Shown here: positions 1 through 4,047 of the stretch, one piece after another
How the letters are laid out: every line of letters starts with the position of its first letter
Numbering within the stretch: position 1 is the stretch's first letter
NCBI GenBank assembly: GCA_016462055.1
Contig: JAEMTX010000125.1
Location: forward strand, 1-5,646
Origin: Acidimicrobiia bacterium
GTDB taxonomy: Bacteria > Actinomycetota > Acidimicrobiia > Acidimicrobiales > Acidimicrobilacustridaceae
Direction: 5' to 3'
Length of the DNA: 5,646 bases
Made by a program: the position numbers and the translations under genes
Notes under the pieces: model-generated
What the model saw: the letters and a program-made list of their open reading frames with translations, nothing else
Database searches by the model: none
What the model was told of the DNA's origin: nothing

Positions 1-57
1 ATCCGTGAAGGTGGTCGTACCGTCGGCGCCGGCCGCGTCACCAAGATCCTCAAGTGA
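1..57 (+). CDS. tuf: Elongation factor Tu, C-terminal end (partial)
   Basis: The window opens in frame with the last 18 codons of a gene, ending IREGGRTVGAGRVTKILK and TGA at 55-57. This is the conserved end of the beta-barrel domain 3 of EF-Tu, where REGGRTVGAGVVTKI-type endings are nearly universal. EF-Tu is the cytoplasmic GTPase that delivers aminoacyl-tRNA to the ribosomal A site. Its 5' end lies outside the window. It is followed after only 16 nt by rpsJ, the usual str-to-S10 junction, so the two genes are probably co-transcribed. Identification rests on a short peptide but is strongly supported by motif and position. Confidence 0.93.
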   Translation: MREGGRTVGAGRVTKILK

Positions 58-73
58 TCGGTCGAAACTGAAC

Positions 74-394
74 ATGGCTGACAAGCAGAAGATCCGCATT
101 CGTCTGAAGGCGTATGACCACGAAATCGTCGACCAGTCGACGAAGAAGATCGTGGAAACCGTCATTCGCACGAGTGCGACGGTTCGTGGCCCGGTGCCGC
201 TTCCAACCGAGAAGCACCGCTACACCGTTATTCGCGGTCCTTTCAAGGACAAAGACTCACGCGAGCACTTCGAGATGCGTATTCACAAGCGTCTCCTTGA
301 CATCGTTGATCCCACCCCGAAGACGGTCGATTCGCTCCAGCGTCTCGACCTCCCAGCCGGTGTCGACATCGAAATCAAGATCCAGCAGGTCTGA
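74..394 (+). CDS. rpsJ: 30S ribosomal protein S10 (NusE)
   Basis: This encodes 106 aa, close to the usual 101-105 aa of S10. The start is ATG 74 (MADKQKIRIRLKAYDHEIVD); reading further upstream in frame runs into tuf. Family signatures are clear: the N-terminal KIRIRLKAYDHEIVD strand-helix, VRGPVPLPT at 38-45, SREHFEMRIHKRLLDI at 62-77 and the C-terminal DPTPKTVDSLQRLDLPAGVDIEIKI. S10 sits in the head of the small subunit and, as NusE, pairs with NusB in antitermination on rRNA operons. No convincing Shine-Dalgarno precedes the ATG, so translation may be coupled to termination of tuf 16 nt upstream. Unusually, it is followed by a terminator instead of rplC, which begins about 2.1 kb downstream. 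Confidence 0.98.
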   Translation: MADKQKIRIRLKAYDHEIVDQSTKKIVETVIRTSATVRGPVPLPTEKHRYTVIRGPFKDKDSREHFEMRIHKRLLDIVDPTPKTVDSLQRLDLPAGVDIEIKIQQV

Positions 395-418
395 TTCGGT
401 CAGAACTGAGAATCTGAA

Positions 419-454
419 AAGTGCCCTCGCTCAGCCGGGGGCACTTCTCGTTTT
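419..454 (+). terminator. Rho-independent terminator after rpsJ
   Basis: Bases 419-429 pair with 436-446 (AAGTGCCCTCG against CGGGGGCACTT). This gives an 11-bp stem with one G-U wobble and a 6-nt loop, CTCAGC. It is followed by TCTCG and then TTTT at 451-454. The stem is strong and the T-run sits slightly away from it, so efficiency is uncertain. It lies 25 nt after the rpsJ stop codon and would end tuf-rpsJ transcripts. Partial readthrough into the downstream SDR gene is possible. Confidence 0.82.
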
Positions 455-548
455 GCGGTGGCATCAGCGACTCGTGGTGTCGCTACGCGATGTAGGTTTC
501 GACCATCAACGATCGCAGAAAGCGATCGCCGAATCTTTAGGGGAAGTC
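455..548 (+). promoter_or_regulatory. SDR leader region with small hairpins and RBS
   Basis: This is the gap between the rpsJ terminator and the SDR start. It holds a 6-bp hairpin (466-471 with 479-484) and a better 7-bp perfect hairpin, CGATCGC (510-516) with GCGATCG (522-528) around an AGAAA loop. The SDR Shine-Dalgarno AGGGGA is at 539-544. The best -10-like hexamer is TAGGTT at 493-498, but I see no good -35 at the right distance, so the promoter assignment is tentative. If that -10 is real, the 510-528 inverted repeat would lie at the transcription start, where a repressor could bind. Confidence 0.35.
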
Positions 549-1331
549 ATGGGTCGTTTTGATGGCAAGGTCATTTTGGTTACCGGTTCGTCATCGGGCC
601 TCGGTGCAGCATCGGTGGAGCGGTTCCTGGCCGAAGGCGCAATCGTTGCTGGCTCTGACGTGCAGCCTCCAGTGGCCGGAGCGGCGCAGCCGACCACGTT
701 CACCCACGTCGATGTGACCGATGAAGCGGCAATCGCCGCGTGGGTCGATGAAGCCTCGAAGCTCACCGGCCGAATCGATGCCGTGTGCACATTTGCCGGG
801 ATTCCTGCTGGTGGCCCAGTGCATCTTGTTGATGTTGAAACGTTCACGCGCACGCTTGATATCAATCTCACTGGCACCTTCACCACGTGTAAGCACGTCA
901 TCATCAAGATGCTTGCGCAAGAACTTGTTGACGGAGAGCGTGGGAGTGTCATCACCGTTGCCAGCGTTGAAGGTCTTGAAGGAACGGCAGGCGGAAGTTC
1001 GTATAACGCGTCGAAGGGTGGCGTTGCGATTCTTACGAAGAACATGGCCATTGATTACGGCCGTCAAGGCATCCGCGTGAATTCTATTTGTCCTGGATTT
1101 ATCGACACGCCGATGTTGCGTGGCCTTGGTGATCCCGAGATGGATGAAATGCTTATGGAGATCAAAGAAGAGCACAAGCTGCGTCGTCTTGGCCGCCCTT
1201 CAGAAATCGCAGCAGTAGCTGCATTTCTTGCATCGCCCGATGCGTCGTTCGTAACCGGACAAACAATCGCAGTCGACGGTGGTTACACCGCTGGACGCGA
1301 TCACGGCGTTACAAAGCGAATGGGTCTGTAA
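549..1331 (+). CDS. Short-chain dehydrogenase/reductase (classical SDR)
   Basis: This encodes 260 aa, a typical classical-SDR length, and is a predicted cytosolic NAD(P)(H)-dependent oxidoreductase of unknown substrate. The Rossmann cofactor motif TGSSSGLG is at residues 12-19. Asp37 at the end of the second strand hints at NAD(H) preference. DV at 55-56 is the usual adenine-contacting motif. The catalytic tetrad is Asn106 (DIN), Ser139 (TVAS), Tyr152 and Lys156 (YNASK). CPGFIDTP (181-188) and the C-terminal TGQTIAVDGGY (236-246) complete the fold. The usual NNAG motif reads TFAG at 81-84. ATG 549 is chosen because AGGGGA (539-544) precedes it and the Rossmann strand starts at residue 7. An in-frame upstream extension would cross the terminator and overlap rpsJ. 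FabG-like or glucose-dehydrogenase-like labels would be guesses. It stands alone between ribosomal operons, and no pathway partner is visible. Confidence 0.95.
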   Translation: MGRFDGKVILVTGSSSGLGAASVERFLAEGAIVAGSDVQPPVAGAAQPTTFTHVDVTDEAAIAAWVDEASKLTGRIDAVCTFAGIPAGGPVHLVDVETFTRTLDINLTGTFTTCKHVIIKMLAQELVDGERGSVITVASVEGLEGTAGGSSYNASKGGVAILTKNMAIDYGRQGIRVNSICPGFIDTPMLRGLGDPEMDEMLMEIKEEHKLRRLGRPSEIAAVAAFLASPDASFVTGQTIAVDGGYTAGRDHGVTKRMGL

Positions 1332-1338
1332 CTACCGA

Positions 1339-1755
1339 TCAGATTCGAAGTGCGATAACCGGCGCAGGATCGGCGACGCGCAAAATGTCTTCGGGATCAC
1401 TTGTGAGAACGATTACGCGCGTGTCTCGAGTCGCGTGTTTCTGACAAAGCACGCCAATGTGCGCGTCTGCGGGCGTAACTGAATGCTCGGTGACGATGCG
1501 CGCTGCGGCGTCTGCGGTGGAAGCGTCCAGCGGGCTGATCGTGATGGGGTAGCGGTTGAGCCTGGACGCTCTCGGGGAGGTTCGGTCCCAACCGGCTTCT
1601 ACCTGCACGGTCGTGGGAACATGAAGGGAAACCTGGGTGTGATTCGCCGATCTCCATCGCGCCGCCTCAACCCGGGCAGCCACACTGCGGAACTTGGGGT
1701 GGTGAGGTAGCAGAATGGCCTGAACCGCTTCGTTGTCCAAGATCACTAGGGTCAT
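1339..1755 (-). CDS. PIN-domain protein, probable VapC-like toxin RNase
   Basis: This encodes 138 aa, the normal size for a single PIN domain. The acidic metal-binding residues are in the expected order: Asp7 in VILDNEAV, Glu53 in VPTTVQVEAGW, Asp97 in TPADAHIG and Asp120 in VLTSDPEDI. PIN toxins such as VapC are Mg2+-dependent ribonucleases that cut tRNA, rRNA or mRNA; the target here cannot be read from the sequence. The first strand normally reads LDASAL-like, but this subgroup has LDNEAV. The start ATG (1755-1753) overlaps the TGA of the upstream gene by 4 nt (ATGA), implying translational coupling; no separate ribosome site is obvious. Its stop faces the SDR stop 7 nt away, and no terminator is visible between them. 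All acidic residues are present, so it is probably active. Confidence 0.85.
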   Translation of the reverse strand: MTLVILDNEAVQAILLPHHPKFRSVAARVEAARWRSANHTQVSLHVPTTVQVEAGWDRTSPRASRLNRYPITISPLDASTADAAARIVTEHSVTPADAHIGVLCQKHATRDTRVIVLTSDPEDILRVADPAPVIALRI

Positions 1756-2165
1756 GATCGGATCACGAACTGAGCTTCGGCCCAGAGGAGGACCTCATCG
1801 GGAGTCGCACTCGGATGAGTGGCCACGATTTCCGCAGCGGCTTTCGTGATGAGGTCGGGTCGCCGGGCGAGGGGATTGGCATCGATTTCTGCCACTCCGA
1901 GTGTGATTTCGGCGAGGGAGGGTCGATCGGACGGCTCTTCTTGGTAGTGGGCCTCGAGAACGGCGGCCAAGAGCGCTGCCTCGATGTCCGAGCGAAGGAG
2001 TTGAGCGGTGTAGGCCGTGGTGGAAGGGGCCACTCCGAGGTGCTCGGTGGCAAGGGCAGCGGCCTCACGAAGGGTGACAGGAAGGCGCATCGAGGTGTTG
2101 ATGGTGGTGTCGTCGGGGCTGTGGAGAAGTGCGCTGATTCGATCTAAAATCTCATGGCTGGCCAT
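1752..2165 (-). CDS. Putative antitoxin partner of the PIN-domain toxin
   Basis: This encodes 137 aa with no named domain that I can assign with certainty. It is predicted to be soluble and mostly alpha-helical. Notable segments are MRLPVTLREAAALATEHLGVAPSTT (26-50), which could form a DNA-binding or ribbon-helix-type unit, an Ala/Leu-rich helix (51-73), and a C-terminal part with DANPLARRPDLITKAAAEI (95-113) and DEVLLWAEAQ (123-132). It precedes the PIN gene, overlaps it by 4 nt, and has a palindrome just upstream of its start. These are hallmarks of an autoregulated antitoxin in a vapBC-type operon. At 137 aa it is longer than ordinary VapB proteins (about 70-90 aa). ATG 2165-2163 is the only ATG before residue 26 and lacks a clear Shine-Dalgarno, so it may be translated from a leaderless or very short-leader mRNA. 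The antitoxin role is inferred from context. Confidence 0.68.
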   Translation of the reverse strand: MASHEILDRISALLHSPDDTTINTSMRLPVTLREAAALATEHLGVAPSTTAYTAQLLRSDIEAALLAAVLEAHYQEEPSDRPSLAEITLGVAEIDANPLARRPDLITKAAAEIVATHPSATPDEVLLWAEAQFVIRS

Positions 2166-2173
2166 GAGTCATT

Positions 2174-2195
2174 TGTACCACATAAGCGTGGTACA
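2174..2195. promoter_or_regulatory. Inverted repeat, probable operator of the toxin-antitoxin operon
   Basis: A perfect inverted repeat, TGTACCAC (2174-2181) and GTGGTACA (2188-2195), is separated by six bases (ATAAGC). It ends 8 bp upstream of the antitoxin ATG, on the transcription side of that gene. Its position and its roughly two-turn span fit binding of an antitoxin or toxin-antitoxin complex for autorepression. A minus-strand -35-like TTGTTC lies at 2202-2197, with AT-containing -10 candidates inside the repeat (for example TACAAA at 2177-2172). That would place the operator over the promoter core, but the spacing to these candidates is not ideal. Confidence 0.6.
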
Positions 2196-2237
2196 TGAAC
2201 AAGAGCTGATCGGCCAATTTCTCCAAAAATCCGGGAT

Positions 2238-2266
2238 TTGGTACGAGACCGCCGAACCCCTAGAGT
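2238..2266 (+). promoter_or_regulatory. Predicted sigma70-type promoter for the rplC operon
   Basis: TTGGTA at 2238-2243 and TAGAGT at 2261-2266 are separated by exactly 17 bp. Each matches four of six consensus positions, and the -10 fits the actinobacterial TAnnnT pattern. Transcription would start near 2273, just before a series of hairpins, giving a leader of about 208 nt. It is the best-formed promoter in the rpsJ-rplC gap and would explain how rplC and the genes after it are expressed despite the terminator after rpsJ and the antisense toxin-antitoxin operon. Confidence 0.55.
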
Positions 2267-2272
2267 TTCACC

Positions 2273-2480
2273 TCCGTGCAACAGGGGTCTTCTCCGGAAG
2301 ATCGCCAGCCGCACCTCTACGTCGATCGAACCGACGTCTGCGACGGTCTACTTCGGTAGATACCCCGCAGCACAACCGACAGGCGCTCGGCCGGGTTTTC
2401 CCGTGCCGAGCGTTGGCATGAAGGGCCCGTCCCCGCATGTCCGACTCGACGCAAACCACAACAGAAAGATCGTTGCCGTT
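2273..2480 (+). promoter_or_regulatory. Structured 5' leader of the rplC operon
   Basis: No conserved coding region fills these bases, but four hairpins follow one another. H1 pairs 2286-2292 with 2297-2303 around a UCCG loop closed by C-G. H2 pairs 2319-2324 with 2332-2337. H3 pairs 2347-2351 with 2356-2360 around a UUCG loop closed by C-G. H4 pairs 2384-2395 with 2400-2412 around UUUU, a 12-bp stem with one bulged base at 2404. H4 has no T-run after it, so it is not a standard terminator. From about 2413 to the rplC start the RNA is less structured and carries AGAAAG at 2463-2468, which matches the 5' part of an extended Shine-Dalgarno. Ribosomal-protein operons are often controlled by L4 or another product binding such a leader. 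That role is inferred here, and I recognise no known leader family. Confidence 0.6.
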
Positions 2481-3134
2481 ATGGCGAACAAAGCAGTAGT
2501 CGGCGAAAAAGTCGGCATGACACAGGTATGGGATGACGCCAACCGCGTTGTACCCGTGACCGTGCTGCACGTCGCTCCAATGCGCGTGGTGCAGATCAAG
2601 ACCGTTGAACGCGATGGGTACAACGCGTTGCAGGTGACCTTCGGTGAGAAGGACGCTCGCAAGCTGAATAGCCCCGACCGCGGTCACTTCGAAAAAGCTG
2701 GCGTTGCTGCCGGTAAGCGCGTGCTCGAGCTTCGTCTCGACAACGTCGACGACTTCGAAGTTGGACAGGAAATCAAAGTCGACACGCTCGCTGCTGGCGA
2801 GTTTGTTGATGTCACTGCCGTGAGCAAGGGCAAGGGTTTCGCCGGAACGATGAAGCGTCACAACTTCAAAGGCCAGCGAGCATCCCATGGTGCCCACCGA
2901 GTCCATCGTGCTCCTGGCTCGATCGGCGCCTGCGCCACCCCCGGCCGCGTGTTCAAGGGCACGCGCATGGCGGGTCGTATGGGTGCAGAGAAAGTCACCA
3001 CGCTGAACTTGCGTGTTGTGTCTGCCGATCCCGAAAAGAACTTGCTGCTCGTGCGCGGCGCGGTGCCTGGCCCCAAGGGCGGCATCGTGGTCATCCGCGA
3101 CGCAGTGAAGATCCACACGAAGGGTGATGCGTGA
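2481..3134 (+). CDS. rplC: 50S ribosomal protein L3
   Basis: This encodes 217 aa, normal for L3, one of the first proteins to bind 23S rRNA and one whose loop reaches toward the peptidyl-transferase centre. It begins with the conserved VGEKVGMTQVW (7-17). The core signature SKGKGFAGTMKRHNFKGQRASHG lies at 115-137, and the internal loop HRAPGSIGACATPGRVFKGTRMAGRMG at 142-168. The methylatable glutamine of proteobacterial L3 (modified by PrmB) is replaced, since the segment reads GACATPG. ATG 2481 is chosen because the family N-terminus starts there. An in-frame ATG at 2418 would add 21 unconserved residues and has no ribosome site. It is the first gene of this half of the S10 operon, and its stop overlaps the rplD start by one base. 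Confidence 0.97.
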   Translation: MANKAVVGEKVGMTQVWDDANRVVPVTVLHVAPMRVVQIKTVERDGYNALQVTFGEKDARKLNSPDRGHFEKAGVAAGKRVLELRLDNVDDFEVGQEIKVDTLAAGEFVDVTAVSKGKGFAGTMKRHNFKGQRASHGAHRVHRAPGSIGACATPGRVFKGTRMAGRMGAEKVTTLNLRVVSADPEKNLLLVRGAVPGPKGGIVVIRDAVKIHTKGDA

Positions 3135-3754
3135 TGGCAACTGTGACCGTTAAGACTGCAGCTGGCATCGATGCTGGTTCTCTCGAACTCGATGCCACAA
3201 CGTTTGGTATCGAACCCAACGTCTCGGTGATGCACCAGGTCGTGACCGCACAACTTGCGGCACGTCGTTCTGGTACGCAGAGCACCAAGACCCGCGCTGA
3301 AGTTCGTGGCGGCGGAGCCAAGCCTTGGAAGCAGAAGGGCACCGGTCGTGCCCGTGCTGGCTCGACTCGTTCCCCCAACTTCATTGGTGGTGGCGTTGCG
3401 CTCGGCCCGAAGCCACGCAGCTACGCCCAAAAGACTCCGAAGAAAATGATCAAGCTCGCGCTTCGTTCGGCACTGTCTGACCGAGCGTCAGAGAGCAAGG
3501 TCATCGTCGTCGATGAATGGAACTTTGCTACTCCTTCAACGAAGGGTGCGGTTGCGGCACTTGCTGCTCTCGGCATTGAAGGCAAGGTTCTGTTGGTTCT
3601 CGATCGTGGCGATGTCGCTGCCTGGAAGAGCTTCCGAAACCTCGGCGAAGTTCACATCATCGAGACCGCTGAACTCAACACCTACGACGTCCTTGTTTCG
3701 GACTTCGTTGTGTTCACCAAGTCAACCCTGCCGAACGTGGAGGCATCGAAGTGA
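3134..3754 (+). CDS. rplD: 50S ribosomal protein L4
   Basis: This encodes 206 aa, typical of L4. The protein binds domain I of 23S rRNA and sends a long loop to the exit-tunnel constriction. That loop is easy to see: RRSGTQSTKTRAEVRGGGAKPWKQKGTGRARAGSTRSPNFIGGG at about 44-87, rich in Gly, Arg and Lys. It is followed by the KMIKLALRSALSDRA helix (104-118) and the Rossmann-like C-terminal half (VIVVDEWN, VLLVLDRGD, YDVLVSD). In gamma-proteobacteria L4 also represses the S10 operon through its leader, which makes it the obvious candidate ligand for the leader at 2273-2480. ATG 3134 overlaps the rplC TGA by one base; a GTG directly before it (3131) is an alternative start. AAGGG at 3120-3124 serves as ribosome site. 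Confidence 0.97.
   Translation: MATVTVKTAAGIDAGSLELDATTFGIEPNVSVMHQVVTAQLAARRSGTQSTKTRAEVRGGGAKPWKQKGTGRARAGSTRSPNFIGGGVALGPKPRSYAQKTPKKMIKLALRSALSDRASESKVIVVDEWNFATPSTKGAVAALAALGIEGKVLLVLDRGDVAAWKSFRNLGEVHIIETAELNTYDVLVSDFVVFTKSTLPNVEASK
3739..3743 (+). promoter_or_regulatory. Ribosome binding site fixing the GTG start of rplW
   Basis: GGAGG lies within the end of rplD, 7 nt before GTG 3751. This strong site supports the GTG as the true start of L23. The start codon overlaps the rplD stop (GTGA), so the two genes are translationally coupled. Confidence 0.8.
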
Positions 3755-4041
3755 AAGATCCTCGCGATGTCATCATTCGTCCGGTAGTGAGCGAGAAGAG
3801 CTACGCCCTTCTCGAAAACAACGTGTACACGTTTGTTGTTCACCCCGACGCTTCAAAGCCCGAGATCCACGACGCAATCCAGTCGATCTTCGGTGTCAAG
3901 GTGCTCAACGTCAACACGCTCAACCGCAATGGCAAGCGCAAGCGCAATCGTCGCAACGGAACCTTTGGTTCTCAGACGGGCCAAAAGCGCGCCTTCGTCA
4001 CTCTCGCCGCTGGCGACCGCATCGAATTGTTCGAGGGGTAA
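3751..4041 (+). CDS. rplW: 50S ribosomal protein L23
   Basis: This encodes 96 aa, the usual bacterial L23 size. L23 sits at the polypeptide exit and is the docking site for trigger factor and SRP. The conserved N-terminal RDVIIRPVVSEKSYALLENNVYTFVV (5-30) carries Glu15 in VSEKS, equivalent to the trigger-factor contact of E. coli L23. The centre is EIHDAIQSIFGVKVLNVNTLNRNGKRKRNRR (38-68), whose basic extension enters the rRNA, and the protein ends KRAFVTLAAGDRIELFEG. The start is GTG 3751, overlapping the rplD stop by 4 nt and preceded by GGAGG; no in-frame ATG gives a complete protein. The stop TAA is 6 nt from rplB. Confidence 0.97.
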   Translation: MKDPRDVIIRPVVSEKSYALLENNVYTFVVHPDASKPEIHDAIQSIFGVKVLNVNTLNRNGKRKRNRRNGTFGSQTGQKRAFVTLAAGDRIELFEG

Positions 4042-4047
4042 GGAACC

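Noticed and set aside
466..484. 6-bp hairpin (AGCGAC with GTCGCT) as a second terminator
   Set aside because: It is short and has no T-run; it may be incidental.
114..548. In-frame upstream extension of the SDR reading frame to position 114
   Set aside because: It would overlap nearly all of rpsJ in another frame and read through the terminator. The peptide is a Ser/Arg-rich shadow, and a good ribosome site precedes ATG 549.
506..1175. Long minus-strand open frames opposite the SDR gene
   Set aside because: The opposite strand carries all SDR motifs. These frames are rich in Arg, Ser and Thr, as expected of antisense shadows in GC-rich DNA.
1483..1710. Plus-strand open frame of 75 codons opposite the PIN gene
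   Set aside because: It has no ribosome site or recognisable motif and lies fully antisense to a gene with clear PIN residues. It is a codon-bias shadow.
2384..2412. H4 hairpin as a rho-independent terminator
   Set aside because: No T-run follows the 3' arm (the sequence continues GTTGGCATGAAGG), so it is treated as a leader structure.
2418..2480. Alternative rplC start at ATG 2418, adding 21 residues
   Set aside because: There is no ribosome site before it, it follows the H4 hairpin directly, and L3 proteins begin at the MANKAVVGEKVGM region.
395..2480. Insertion sequence or integron boundaries around the insert
   Set aside because: I found no transposase, terminal inverted repeats, target duplication or tRNA attachment site at either edge.
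2268..3140. 290-codon minus-strand open frame opposite rplC
   Set aside because: L3 is unmistakable on the plus strand, and the antisense peptide shows no family motif.
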